This document shows positions 16,052-24,416 of a stretch of 64,000 nucleotides of DNA, one piece after another. The notes under the pieces were generated by a model. The model searched no databases. It worked only from the letters and a program-made list of their open reading frames with translations, and was not told where the DNA came from. Position 1 is the first letter of the stretch, and each line of letters begins with the position of its first letter. Source of the stretch: JALYLC01 sp035696365. Its GTDB lineage: Bacteria > Actinomycetota > Thermoleophilia > Gaiellales > JALYLC01. Position numbers and translations under genes: made by a program. The DNA is taken from assembly GCA_035696365.1 (NCBI GenBank), contig DASRQS010000077.1:8551-72550 (forward strand), given 5' to 3'.

Positions 16052-16720
16052 GTGCGTGTCCTCGTCTGCCGCTGCACGATCGGCTACGCCGGCCGCCTGA
16101 CCACGAGGCTGGCCTCGGGCGATCGCGTCGTGCTCTTCAAGGAGGACGGCTCGGTGGCGGTGCACGCGCTGCGGGGCGCCAAGCCGATCAACTACATGGC
16201 GGGGCCGACGAGCGTGCGCGAGGAGGCCGACGTCATCCGCATCTACCGTCCCTCATCGGACGAGACGCTCACGATCGTCGTGGAGCAGGTGCACCGCGAC
16301 GAGCGCCACTCCCTCGTCGACGAGGCACTGCTCGAGCGCGAGGGACAGGAGCGCGAGCTGCACGAGCACCTGGCGCGCGCCCCGCACCTGATCGAGGCCG
16401 GGCTGGCTGTCGTCGAGCGCGAGCGCGTGACCGACGTCGGGCCCGTCGATCTCTGGTGCCGCGACGCGACGGGGCGGGTCACGCTGGTGGAGGTCAAGCG
16501 CGTGCGGGCGATCGCGGCCGCCGTCGAGCAGGTCGTGCGCTACAGGGAGCAGGCGCAGCGCAACCTCGCGATGGGGGAGATCCGGGCACTGGTCGTCGCT
16601 CCCGACTTCGCTCCCCAGGCCAAGGTGCTGGCGGAGGCGCGCGACGTCGAGTGCGTCGTTCTGGACGTGCCCCGGCTCCTGGCCGAGGCCGGGCCGGACG
16701 ATCTCACGCTCTTCTCCTGA
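16052..16720 (+). CDS. nucS: Mismatch-specific endonuclease NucS (EndoMS)
   Basis: A 222-residue NucS. The N-terminal DNA-binding/dimerisation part begins VRVLVCRCTIGYAGRL, like the mycobacterial protein. The RecB-like nuclease site is GPVDLWCRD (130-138) with E147-V-K149 in LVEVK, then the helix with QVVRYREQ. NucS replaces MutS/MutL in the non-canonical mismatch repair of many actinomycetes and archaea, so this gene is also useful for assigning the organism. GTG 16052 was chosen because a -10 box ends 7 bases upstream; GTG 16043 would add three residues. No sliding-clamp binding peptide is obvious at the short C terminus (DDLTLFS may serve). Confidence 0.95.
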   Translation: MRVLVCRCTIGYAGRLTTRLASGDRVVLFKEDGSVAVHALRGAKPINYMAGPTSVREEADVIRIYRPSSDETLTIVVEQVHRDERHSLVDEALLEREGQERELHEHLARAPHLIEAGLAVVERERVTDVGPVDLWCRDATGRVTLVEVKRVRAIAAAVEQVVRYREQAQRNLAMGEIRALVVAPDFAPQAKVLAEARDVECVVLDVPRLLAEAGPDDLTLFS

Positions 16721-16726
16721 GGGGTT

Positions 16727-17479
16727 CTACGCCGCGACACGGAGCCCCGGCACGGCCGCATGCACGGGCCCGCCGAACGCCTCGCGGGCCTGGCGCAGCG
16801 CCGGGGCGCGCTCCCGCACGTCGAGGTGCGTGAGAACGAGCGCCTTGCAGCCGGCCTCGCGCGCGACGCGGCCGGCCTCTGCGGCCGGGAGGTGGACGTT
16901 CGAGGAGGGCAGCGCCGTGGCCTCGGTCAGCAGCAGATCGGCCCCGGCGGCGTGCTTGCCAAGCGCCGGCGTCACGGCGGTGTCGCCCGAGTAGACGAGG
17001 GCCGCACCACCGGCCTCGATGCGGATCGCACGCGAGACGCCGGGATGGACCAGGTCGCGGAAGGTGAGCCGGGCATCGCCGATCGCGAGCCCGGCGGCCG
17101 GGTCGTAGTCGGCGACCGTGAGGCCACACGTCTCGAGGTGGTCGGCACCGTGCCCGGCCGCCTCACAGAGCTGCCTCAGCCGCTCCTGGCCCCCGGGCGG
17201 TGCATACAGCGCCGGCGCCTTCCACTCGCTCGCGAGACCAAAGACGTGTGCGAAGCCGAGCGGGATCAGATCGGCGACGTGGTCGAAGTGCAGGTGGGAG
17301 AGCACGATCGCATCGAGCGGCGCGGCGTCGCGCGCGAGCAGCGATGAGAGTACGCCGGGCCCGCAGTCGAGCAGGATGCGCGACCCGCCGGCCGTGACGA
17401 GGTACCCCGAGCACGGCTCGCCGGGGTTGCCTCCGGCGGGCGCGCAGCCCAACACGTGCAGCGCCGGGCGCTGGATCAC
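16727..17479 (-). CDS. MBL-fold metallo-hydrolase (RNase Z-like)
   Basis: A 250-residue metallo-beta-lactamase-fold enzyme. The signature SHLHFDH gives H62, H64, D66 and H67; later ligands are in LVHPGVSRAI, YSGDTAV and LTHLD. The pattern (GCAPAGGNPGEPCSGYLV...LLDCGPGVL) is close to the RNase Z/PhnP-like group that cleaves phosphodiesters, and not to class B lactamases. It has no signal peptide. It lies 13 bases downstream of fabI and is probably co-transcribed with it, and converges on nucS with 6 bases between stops. Substrate unknown. Confidence 0.87.
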   Translation of the reverse strand: MIQRPALHVLGCAPAGGNPGEPCSGYLVTAGGSRILLDCGPGVLSSLLARDAAPLDAIVLSHLHFDHVADLIPLGFAHVFGLASEWKAPALYAPPGGQERLRQLCEAAGHGADHLETCGLTVADYDPAAGLAIGDARLTFRDLVHPGVSRAIRIEAGGAALVYSGDTAVTPALGKHAAGADLLLTEATALPSSNVHLPAAEAGRVAREAGCKALVLTHLDVRERAPALRQAREAFGGPVHAAVPGLRVAA

Positions 17480-17492
17480 CCGCGCGTGCTCA

Positions 17493-18266
17493 TTAGAGAC
17501 CCATCGCGTGGTAGCCGGCGTCCACGTAGAGGATGGTGCCCGTGACGCTCGAGGCCATCGGCGAGAGCAGATAGAGGCCCGCCTGCCCGACGTCGTCCGC
17601 GTCGATGCCGCGCTTGAGCGGCGCGCGCTCGGCGATCACGCCCTCCATCTGGCTGAAGCCGGCGATGCCGCGGGCCGCCAGCGTGCGCACGGGCCCGGCG
17701 CTGATCGCGTTGACGCGGATGTTCTTGGGGCCGAGATCGGCCGCGAGATAGCGCATCGAGGCGTCGAGCGCCGCCTTGGCGACGCCCATGACGTTGTAGC
17801 CGGGGATCGCACGCTCGCCGCCCAGATAGGTCATCGTCACGATCGCACCGCCGCCGCGCGCCTCCATGAGCGGCTCGGCGCGCTGCGTCATCGCGACCAG
17901 CGAGTAGGCGCTGATATCCAGCGCGAGACGATAGTCGTCGCGCGCGGTGTCGGTGAAGCGGCCGGCGAGGTCATGCGCCGCGGCGAAGGCGATGGAGTGC
18001 GCCATGAGGTCGAGTCCCCCGACGCGCTCGACGAGCTCGGCGAAGGCCCTGTCGATGCTCTCGTCGCTCGAGACGTCGCACTCGATGCAGACATCGGAGC
18101 CGACGGAGGCGGCGAGCTCCCGAACCGTCGCCTCGATGCGCTCGCCCTGGTAGGTGAAGGCCAGCGTGGCGCCCTGCTCGGCCAGCCGGCGTGCGATGGC
18201 CCAGGCCAGCGAGCGCTTGTTCGCGACGCCCGCAACGAGCGCGATCTTGCCGTCCAGCAACGCCAT
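17493..18266 (-). CDS. fabI: Enoyl-[acyl-carrier-protein] reductase (NADH)
   Basis: A 257-residue SDR-type enoyl-ACP reductase that performs the last step of each fatty acid elongation round. The FabI-specific nucleotide motif is GVANKRSLAWAIA (13-25), and the catalytic pair is Y157 and K164 with the extended Y-x6-K spacing (GYNVMGVAKAAL), plus Y147. The gene starts at ATG 18266 with TAGCCT (18273-18278) only 6 bases upstream, so it should be leaderless. The MBL hydrolase gene follows. As a single enoyl reductase in the window it is presumably essential and the target of triclosan/isoniazid-type inhibitors in relatives. Confidence 0.96.
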   Translation of the reverse strand: MALLDGKIALVAGVANKRSLAWAIARRLAEQGATLAFTYQGERIEATVRELAASVGSDVCIECDVSSDESIDRAFAELVERVGGLDLMAHSIAFAAAHDLAGRFTDTARDDYRLALDISAYSLVAMTQRAEPLMEARGGGAIVTMTYLGGERAIPGYNVMGVAKAALDASMRYLAADLGPKNIRVNAISAGPVRTLAARGIAGFSQMEGVIAERAPLKRGIDADDVGQAGLYLLSPMASSVTGTILYVDAGYHAMGL

Positions 18267-18278
18267 GCGCGGAGGCTA
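18267..18278 (-). promoter_or_regulatory. Leaderless promoter of fabI
   Basis: On the minus strand TAGCCT (18278-18273) is followed by six bases (CCGCGC) and then ATG 18266. No ribosome-binding site exists upstream. The identical hexamer and spacing occur ahead of the MGMT gene at 24405-24416. Confidence 0.6.
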
Positions 18279-18344
18279 CCGGATCGATCACCCCACGCCA
18301 CCAATCGCACATACGGCATCCTGCTCCCCTGATTGAATGAACTG

Positions 18345-18794
18345 ATGCGACAGCCGCGGCCGCGGCCAGCAGGCCCCCTCGCGGCGCTCCTCGCCGGCGC
18401 GGTCGTGCTCGGCGCTGCCCATCCCGAACGCCTCGCCGAGGCGCACATCGCGCTGCTCTCGGTCAGTGCGCAGCCGATGCCGAGGATCGGCGGAGTGCCG
18501 CAGGTGCTGCGCCGCGACACGCGCACGCGCTGGCAGGTGAGCTACGTCGTGAGCGGCAAGACCAAGCGCGCCCTCGCCAGCTTCGCGCGCATCACGCTCC
18601 AGCACGGCGCCACGCGCTGGCGCTTCCGGTCGGCGCGCGTCACGCAGGTCGGGGCGACGACGTGGCAGTACGTCGCGGCGATCCCTCGCTGGTTCCCGAG
18701 CGGCACCGCGACGCTCATGGTCGAGGTCCACCTGACCGTGCGCGGGCAGGTGGAGGAGTCCGGCCTGCGCAGGTACACCGTGCGCGTGCGGTAG
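18345..18794 (+). CDS. Secreted or membrane-anchored small protein, unknown function
   Basis: A 149-residue protein. ATG 18345 gives MRQPRPRPAG, a short hydrophobic stretch (LAALLAGAVVLGAA) resembling a signal peptide or anchor, then a beta-rich domain with paired strands TRWQVSYVVSGKTKRALASF and TTWQYVAAIPRWFPSGTATL. The pattern is similar in style to the small secreted proteins at 29735 and 55119 (basic, one beta domain), but they are not clearly homologous. A TTG or CTG start up to 12 bases earlier is possible. Function unknown. Confidence 0.65.
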   Translation: MRQPRPRPAGPLAALLAGAVVLGAAHPERLAEAHIALLSVSAQPMPRIGGVPQVLRRDTRTRWQVSYVVSGKTKRALASFARITLQHGATRWRFRSARVTQVGATTWQYVAAIPRWFPSGTATLMVEVHLTVRGQVEESGLRRYTVRVR

Positions 18795-18835
18795 GGCCGC
18801 TCATCCCGCCCGCCTACGATGAGGCGGAAGATGCG

Positions 18836-20056
18836 ATGAGCGGCGACTCCCTCCCTCCCGTAGTCGTGAGCCTCCTGGCGGCCATCGAGGCGCGCCCGGG
18901 CGACGTCCCGCTGCGCCTCCACGCCGCCGCGCTGCTGCTCGAGCACGGGAACGCGCCGCTCGCGATCGCGCAGTGCTCGGCCGTGCTCCAGCTCGAGCCC
19001 GGCAACACCGAGGCGATCGACCTGCTCACGCGCTCGACCGGGGCGCTCGCCCCCGATCGGCCGTCCGAGCCGCAGCGCGAGCCCGCGGCCGCCTTCGACT
19101 GGGAGAGCGCCGAGGCCGAGGTCGCAGGCATCATGGAGCCCGCCTATATCGACCACAGCGCCGCCGAGATGGCCGTCGACGGGCCCGAGGAGGCGGGGCT
19201 CCGCCTCGCCGACGTGGGCGGCATGGAGGACGTCAAGCGGCGCCTGGAGATGACGTTCTTCGGCCCGCTGCGCAATCCCGAGCTAAAGACGCTCTACGGC
19301 AAGAGCCTGTCGGGCGGCCTGCTGCTGTACGGGCCGCCCGGCTGCGGCAAGACGTTCCTGGCGCGCGCCGTCGCGGGCGAGCTCGGCGCGAGCTTCTTCG
19401 CGATCTCGCTGGCCGACGTGCTCGACATGTGGATCGGCTCGAGCGAGCGCAACCTGCGTGAGATCTTCGAGATCGCGCGACGCACCACGCCCTGCGTCCT
19501 GTTCCTGGACGAGATCGACGCGATCGGCCAGAAGCGCTCGCACCTGCGCTCCAACGTGGCCATGCGCGGCACCGTCAACCAGCTGCTGTCGGAGATGGAC
19601 TCGGTCGGGAGCGACAACGACGGCGTCTTCATCCTCGGCGCGACCAACCATCCCTGGGACGTCGACACCGCGCTGATGCGCCCCGGGCGCTTCGATCGAC
19701 TGTTGCTCGTCGTGCCGCCGGACGAGGCGGCGCGGGACGCGATCCTCCGCTATCACCTGCGCGGACGGCCCCTGGAGGGCATCGACGCGGGCAAGCTCGC
19801 GGGCAAGACCGAGAACTTCTCGGGCGCCGATCTCGCGCATCTCTGCGACAGCGCGGCGGAGCTCGCCCTGCACGACTCGATCTCGAGCGGCGTCCCCCGC
19901 CCGATCCGCATGGGCGACTTCGGCCAGGCCCTGCGCGAGGTCAAGCCGTCAACCGGCCCGTGGCTGGAGGATGCGCGCAACGTGGTCATGTTCGCCAACG
20001 AGGCCGGGCGCTTCGACGACCTCCTGCACTACCTCAAGCAGCGGAAGCTGGCGTGA
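18836..20056 (+). CDS. AAA ATPase with N-terminal TPR-like region
   Basis: A 406-residue classical AAA protein. Residues 8-65 form a TPR-like helical hairpin pair (VPLRLHAAALLLEHGNAPLA); residues 125-400 form one AAA domain with Walker A GPPGCGKT (166-173), pore-loop region ADVLDMWIG, Walker B LFLDEID (222-228), sensor 1 GATNHPW and the arginine finger region LMRPGRFD. It is close to the Cdc48/FtsH/spastin AAA core but lacks a protease domain. A TACGAT box lies at 18815-18820 and GAGGCGG precedes the start. The stop overlaps the next start (GTGA), so it is made with a membrane TPR protein that is its probable partner. Confidence 0.85.
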   Translation: MSGDSLPPVVVSLLAAIEARPGDVPLRLHAAALLLEHGNAPLAIAQCSAVLQLEPGNTEAIDLLTRSTGALAPDRPSEPQREPAAAFDWESAEAEVAGIMEPAYIDHSAAEMAVDGPEEAGLRLADVGGMEDVKRRLEMTFFGPLRNPELKTLYGKSLSGGLLLYGPPGCGKTFLARAVAGELGASFFAISLADVLDMWIGSSERNLREIFEIARRTTPCVLFLDEIDAIGQKRSHLRSNVAMRGTVNQLLSEMDSVGSDNDGVFILGATNHPWDVDTALMRPGRFDRLLLVVPPDEAARDAILRYHLRGRPLEGIDAGKLAGKTENFSGADLAHLCDSAAELALHDSISSGVPRPIRMGDFGQALREVKPSTGPWLEDARNVVMFANEAGRFDDLLHYLKQRKLA

Positions 20057-21153
20057 CCTCGGAGAGCGAGGCCGCACTCGCGCGGGCCGAGGGCCTGATC
20101 CTGCTCGAGCGCTGGCAGGAGGCGATCGTAGCGCTCGCGCCTGCCCTGGCCTCCGAGGACACGGCTGCAGACGCGCATTGCCTCGCCGCCCAGTGCCAGC
20201 TCGGCTTGCACGAGTGGAAGGCAGCCAAGGCCGAGGCCGAGCACGCGCTCGCGCTCTTCCCCGACCACCCCTGGCCGCACCGGCTGCTCGCGATCGCCTA
20301 CCTGCAGGGCGGCTCCGTGCGTGAGGCCGGCAAGCACGCGGCGGAGTCCGTCCGCCTCGACCCCGACTCCGCGCCTTCGCTGCACGTGCTCGTGCTGGCG
20401 CATCTGGCCGGCACGCGCACGGTTGCGGCAGAGCAGGCCGCCGCGGCCTCGCTGGCGGCCAATCCCCACAGCCCGATGGCGCACCTCAGCATGGCGATGG
20501 TGAAGGAGGCGCAGCGGGATCTGCCGGCCGCCGAGGCGGCCTACCGCGAGGGCCTCGGCATCGAGCCGGACGACCCCCAGCTGACGCTCGGGCTCGCGAG
20601 GACGCTCCACCGCATGGGGCGCAAGCGGAGGGCGGACGCGGGCGACGCGTACCTGGCCGCCGCGCGTGCGAACCCCACCGGGAAGGCCGCGCGCTACGGG
20701 CTGTCGCGCCTCGGGCTGCCGATCTTCGGCGCCGGGCTGCTCATCAAGCTCTTCCTGATCGGCGGCGTGCAGGCGAGCCTGCATCTCGACAACCCGATCG
20801 AGGTCGCCGGCCTGGCCGGGGCCCTCCTCCTGGTGCTCGGCGGCGGGCTCACGCTGCTGCGCATCCGCGGCACGTCGCACCTGCCTGAGAACGTCCGCAG
20901 CGGCCTCATGCTCGACCACCGCAACTACGGCCTCGGATGGCTCGGCCTGGCGGGGATCATCGCCATCGGCATCGGCATCTGGGCCGCCTTCGTCACCTTC
21001 GACGGTGGCGGAGGGCCCGCGATCGCCGCCGGGCTGATCGTGCTCGGCGCCGTGGCGCTGGTCATCGCGCGGCGCTCGCCGGCCGTGTCGCTGAGCACGC
21101 CGGCGCGCTGGGGACGCGGCCACGCCTTCATGTTCCGCCGCTTCTTCCGCTGA
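20053..21153 (+). CDS. TPR-repeat membrane protein paired with the AAA ATPase
   Basis: A 366-residue protein. The first 215 residues are four to six TPR units (for example AEHALALFPDHPWPHRLLAI, ESVRLDPDSAPSLHVLVLAH, EAAYREGLGIEPDDPQLTLG). Three or four membrane helices follow (about 228-250, 257-275, 298-317, 320-340) and a basic tail closes it. GTG 20053 overlaps the AAA stop. A soluble TPR array tied to the membrane suggests a docking site, perhaps for the TPR segment of the AAA partner; the process they serve is unknown. No homologue with a known function comes to mind. Confidence 0.8.
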   Translation: MTSESEAALARAEGLILLERWQEAIVALAPALASEDTAADAHCLAAQCQLGLHEWKAAKAEAEHALALFPDHPWPHRLLAIAYLQGGSVREAGKHAAESVRLDPDSAPSLHVLVLAHLAGTRTVAAEQAAAASLAANPHSPMAHLSMAMVKEAQRDLPAAEAAYREGLGIEPDDPQLTLGLARTLHRMGRKRRADAGDAYLAAARANPTGKAARYGLSRLGLPIFGAGLLIKLFLIGGVQASLHLDNPIEVAGLAGALLLVLGGGLTLLRIRGTSHLPENVRSGLMLDHRNYGLGWLGLAGIIAIGIGIWAAFVTFDGGGGPAIAAGLIVLGAVALVIARRSPAVSLSTPARWGRGHAFMFRRFFR

Positions 21154-21224
21154 CATTCGAGTGCGCAGGCGTACGATGGGCCCTCCCTGTGGGAGGGGAA
21201 TTGGCCAAGGCCGCGCAGACCCGC

Positions 21225-23993
21225 ATGCTCATAGGCCGAGAGGCCGAGCTCGATCGCGTGGAGGAGTTCCTCGGCGCGATCGGCGCCGGTCCTGCCGCGC
21301 TGCTGCTCGAGGGCGAGATCGGCATCGGCAAGACGACGCTCTGGAACCGCGGGCTCGAGTCGGCCGCAGACCACGGACAGCGCGTCCTGCGCTGCCGGCC
21401 GGGCGAGCGCGAGACGCAGCTCGCCTATGCCGCGCTCGGCGATCTGCTCGCCGACGTGCCCGAAGAGGCGATGGCAGATCTCCCGGCGCCGCAGCGGCGC
21501 GCGCTCGAGGTGGCGCTGCTGCGCGCGGAGCCGGACGGGGAGCAGTCGCTGCAGCGGGCGGTCGGGCTGGGGTTGCTCGGCGTGCTGCGCGCGCTCGCCG
21601 CCCAGGCGCCCACCCTGATTGCCATCGACGACGCGCAGTGGCTCGACCATCCGTCCGCGAGTGCGCTCGCCTTCGTGGCGCGCCGCCTGCAGGACGAGCG
21701 GATCGGGCTCTTCTGCGTCCGCCGCGGCGCCGCCGGCTCGGAGGCGCCGCTCGAGCTCGACCGCGCGCTCCCCGCAGCGCGCTTCGCGCGGCTCACGCTG
21801 GGCGACCTGGACACCGGCGAGCTCGAGCTCCTGCTGCGCACCGGCCTCGGTCTGACGCTCTCGCGACGCACGCTCCAGCGCGTCCGCCGCGCCACCGGTG
21901 GGAACCTCTTCTTCGCGCTCGAGATCGGCCGGGCGCTGGTCGAGCGCGGCGAGCCGCTCGACCCCGCCGAGGAGCTTCCCATCCCGGCAAACCTCCAGGA
22001 GCTGGTGCAGGCCCGCCTGGAGCTGCTCCCGCCGGCTGCGCGTTCGGCCGCTCAGGTCGCTGCAGCGCTGGCGCGGCCCACCGTGCGGGTCGTCGACGCC
22101 GCCCTCGCGGCGGCCGGCCAGGCGCCGGCCGCAGCGGCGGCCGTGGCAGCCGGCGTGCTCGAGCAGAACGGCGAGCGCCTCGCCTTCGCCCACCCGCTGC
22201 TCGCGACAGTGGCCTACCAATCGCTCTCGGCCCCGGAGCGGCGCGCCCTGCACGCGCGGCTCGCCGGCATCCTGGACGACCCCGAGGAACGGGCCCGGCA
22301 CCTCGCGCTGGCGGCGGACGAGGCGGACGAGGCGGTCGCTGCCGCACTGGACGGAGCCGCCAGGCGAGCCGCGGCGCGCGGTGCGCCGGACGCCGCGGCC
22401 GAGCTGCTGGAGCAGGCTCGCCGCCTGACGCCGCCGGCGCACGACGACGAGCGCCGCCGCCGCGGCATCGAAGCCGCCGAACGGCACTTCGAGGCGGGTG
22501 AGGTGGGGCACTCCCGGGCGCTGCTCGAGCAGATCGTCTCCGAGGCTCCGCACGGCGAGGGGCGGGCGCGGGCGCTCGTCCGCCTCGGCTGGGTATGCGC
22601 GCACGAGGAGGGCTTCAGCGCCGGAGCGGACGTCTTCTTCGCGGCGCTGGCCGAGCCCGCGGACGACGTCCGACTCCGCATCGAGATCCTCGAAGGCCTC
22701 GGATGGTGTCTGCACTCGACGCGCAGCGTCCCCGATGCGCTCGAGTACGCGCGCTCCGCGCTCGGGCTGGCGGAGGAGCTGGGCGAGCCGACGGTGCTGG
22801 CCGGTGCCCTGGCGCTCGTGGCCTTCCTGGAGACGCTCGGCGGCGCGGGCGTGGCGCTGGCCACGATCGAGCGCGCCGTCGCGCTGGAGCATTCGCCGCC
22901 CTGGTCGCAGGTGCTCGGGCGCCCCGACTGGATCCACGGGCTGCTGATCGGCTGGTCGGGCGCGCTCGCCTCCGCGCGGGACACCTACAGCGTCCTCTAC
23001 CGCGAGGCGCTCGACCGCGGGGACGAGCACTCGCTGCCGTTCGTGCTGTTCCCGCTCGCGCGCTTCGAGTTCCTGACGGGCGACTGGGCGTCCGAGCTGG
23101 CGCATGCGCGCGAATGCCAGGACGCCAGCATGCGCAACGGTCAGGTCGGCGAGCGGCCGTTCTCGCTCGCGATCGAGGCGATCATCGAGGCGCACCTCGG
23201 CCACGTCGAGCCGGCCCAGGCCAAGATCGCCGAGGGACTGCGACTGGCGGAGCGCATCGGCGTCCAGCCGGCCGCGCTCGAGCTGCTCGCGACCCGCGGG
23301 TTCCTGGAGCTCACGCTCGGCGATGCCGCGGCCGCCGAGCGCACGCTCGACGGCGTGGCCGAGCGGGCGCGGGCGACCGGGTTCCTCGAGCCGGCGCTCT
23401 TCCGCTTCCACGGCGATGCGATCGAGGCCAAGATCGCGCTCGGGCACCGCGAGGAGGCGCAGCGGCTCGTGACAGAGCTGGAGCAGCTCGGGACGAGGCT
23501 CCAGCGGCCGTGGCCGCTGGCGATCGCCGCGCGCTGCCGCGGCATGCTGTGCTCCGCCCTCGGGGATGGGGATGCCGCGCAGCGCGCGCTGGACGAGGCG
23601 CTGGCGCTGCACGACCGCGTCGGGGAGCCGTTCGAGCGGGCTCGCACGCTGCTCGTGCTCGGCACCGTGCAGCGCCGCGAGCGCAAGAAGCGCCTGGCCC
23701 GCGAGTCGCTGGAGGCGGCGCTCGGGATCTTCGAGACGCTCGGGGCCGCGCTCTGGAGCGAGCGCGCCCGGGCGGAGCTCGCGCGCGTGGGAGGCCGTGC
23801 GACGACCACGGGGCTGACCGCAACCGAGGCGCGCGTGGCGGAGATGCTCGCCTCGGGGCGCACCTATCAGCAGGCTGCCGACGCGCTCTTCGTCAGTCCC
23901 AAGACGGTGCAGTGGAACGTCTCCAAGATCTACCGCAAGCTCGGCATCCACTCGCGCGCCGAGCTCATCAGGCATTTCGGCGAGTCCGAGTAG
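21225..23993 (+). CDS. LuxR-family regulator with N-terminal AAA ATPase (LAL/MalT type)
   Basis: A 922-residue large ATP-binding LuxR regulator. Walker A is GEIGIGKTT (30-38), Walker B is in LIAIDDAQWLD, a long TPR-like helical middle follows, and the C-terminal 62 residues are a LuxR helix-turn-helix (LTATEARVAEMLASGRTYQQ ... SPKTVQWNVSKIYRKLGIHSR). ATG 21225 is the most conservative start because MLIGREAEL is the usual N terminus; TTG 21201 after GGGAGGGGAA or GTG 21189 near a TACGAT box (21172-21177) are possible. These regulators bind ATP and an inducer and activate nearby operons; the inducer is unknown. No clear target promoter was recognised. Confidence 0.9.
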   Translation: MLIGREAELDRVEEFLGAIGAGPAALLLEGEIGIGKTTLWNRGLESAADHGQRVLRCRPGERETQLAYAALGDLLADVPEEAMADLPAPQRRALEVALLRAEPDGEQSLQRAVGLGLLGVLRALAAQAPTLIAIDDAQWLDHPSASALAFVARRLQDERIGLFCVRRGAAGSEAPLELDRALPAARFARLTLGDLDTGELELLLRTGLGLTLSRRTLQRVRRATGGNLFFALEIGRALVERGEPLDPAEELPIPANLQELVQARLELLPPAARSAAQVAAALARPTVRVVDAALAAAGQAPAAAAAVAAGVLEQNGERLAFAHPLLATVAYQSLSAPERRALHARLAGILDDPEERARHLALAADEADEAVAAALDGAARRAAARGAPDAAAELLEQARRLTPPAHDDERRRRGIEAAERHFEAGEVGHSRALLEQIVSEAPHGEGRARALVRLGWVCAHEEGFSAGADVFFAALAEPADDVRLRIEILEGLGWCLHSTRSVPDALEYARSALGLAEELGEPTVLAGALALVAFLETLGGAGVALATIERAVALEHSPPWSQVLGRPDWIHGLLIGWSGALASARDTYSVLYREALDRGDEHSLPFVLFPLARFEFLTGDWASELAHARECQDASMRNGQVGERPFSLAIEAIIEAHLGHVEPAQAKIAEGLRLAERIGVQPAALELLATRGFLELTLGDAAAAERTLDGVAERARATGFLEPALFRFHGDAIEAKIALGHREEAQRLVTELEQLGTRLQRPWPLAIAARCRGMLCSALGDGDAAQRALDEALALHDRVGEPFERARTLLVLGTVQRRERKKRLARESLEAALGIFETLGAALWSERARAELARVGGRATTTGLTATEARVAEMLASGRTYQQAADALFVSPKTVQWNVSKIYRKLGIHSRAELIRHFGESE

Positions 23994-24115
23994 CCGGTTG
24001 CTCGCGGGTGCCGGCCGGTCAATCCCCGCCGGTCCGGCCTGTTTCGCCGGGCCCTCCCGCGCCGTAGCGTGCGAGTACGCCATCCACCGGGCGTCCAACG
24101 AGCAGCGGAGCAGAC

Positions 24116-24286
24116 ATGTACAAGCCACCGATCGCACCCCAGGCCATGCGCGGCTATCCCGTCGACCATGATCTCCTGCGCGCCAATCGCGCGCAGCGCG
24201 GCCCGCGCCGCCGCTTCTCGGCCGTGCGCGCCCTCGCCGCCCGGCTCCGTCCAGCCGATGGCGGCAGCTCGGTCTCTCCGAGGTAG
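24116..24286 (+). CDS. Possible 56-residue basic small protein
   Basis: Frame starting MYKPPIAPQAMRGYPVDHDL with an Arg-rich second half. A GCGGAG purine-rich site lies 7 bases before the ATG, a respectable ribosome-binding site where most neighbours have none. About a quarter of its residues are Arg and it has no hydrophobic segment. Codon use looks like coding DNA, but high-GC sequence gives many spurious short frames, so this is a candidate only. Its location directly after the LAL regulator would suit a small target gene. Confidence 0.35.
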   Translation: MYKPPIAPQAMRGYPVDHDLLRANRAQRGPRRRFSAVRALAARLRPADGGSSVSPR

Positions 24287-24345
24287 AGGGTGCGCTCGGC
24301 CGTCGTAGTGAGCACCTCGGCGACCTCGCCGTACTCGCCGGCGCA

Positions 24346-24377
24346 TGCACAAACCGGGTCTGACCCCGGTTTGTGCA
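24346..24377. repeat. 32-bp palindrome with GGGTCTGACCCC core
   Basis: Arms TGCACAAACCGGG (24346-24358) and CCCGGTTTGTGCA (24365-24377) are perfectly complementary around a 6-base centre TCTGAC. It lies about 27 bases upstream of the MGMT -10 box. A near copy (one changed base per arm) stands at 31071-31105. Confidence 0.9.
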
Positions 24378-24404
24378 CTCCGGTTCGTCACGCGCCGGCT
24401 CGTC

Positions 24405-24416
24405 TAGCCTGTCCGC
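24405..24416 (+). promoter_or_regulatory. Leaderless promoter of the MGMT gene
   Basis: TAGCCT (24405-24410) plus six bases (GTCCGC) leads straight into ATG 24417. There is no ribosome-binding site. The hexamer and the spacing equal those in front of fabI. Confidence 0.6.

Larger units (their letters stand above)
23994..24416. other. 423-base gap with a possible small gene and a palindrome
   Basis: This is the longest gene-poor stretch of its region. It holds a candidate 56-residue frame (24116-24286), a near-perfect palindrome (24346-24377) and the MGMT promoter at its right end. A GC-rich self-complementary stretch follows the LAL stop (GGCCGG...CCGGCC around 24012-24044) without a T-run, so termination there is uncertain. 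I see no RNA gene. Confidence 0.6.

Noticed and set aside
23994..24045. Intrinsic terminator after the LAL gene
   Set aside because: A GC-rich inverted repeat is present, but no T-run follows on the plus strand.
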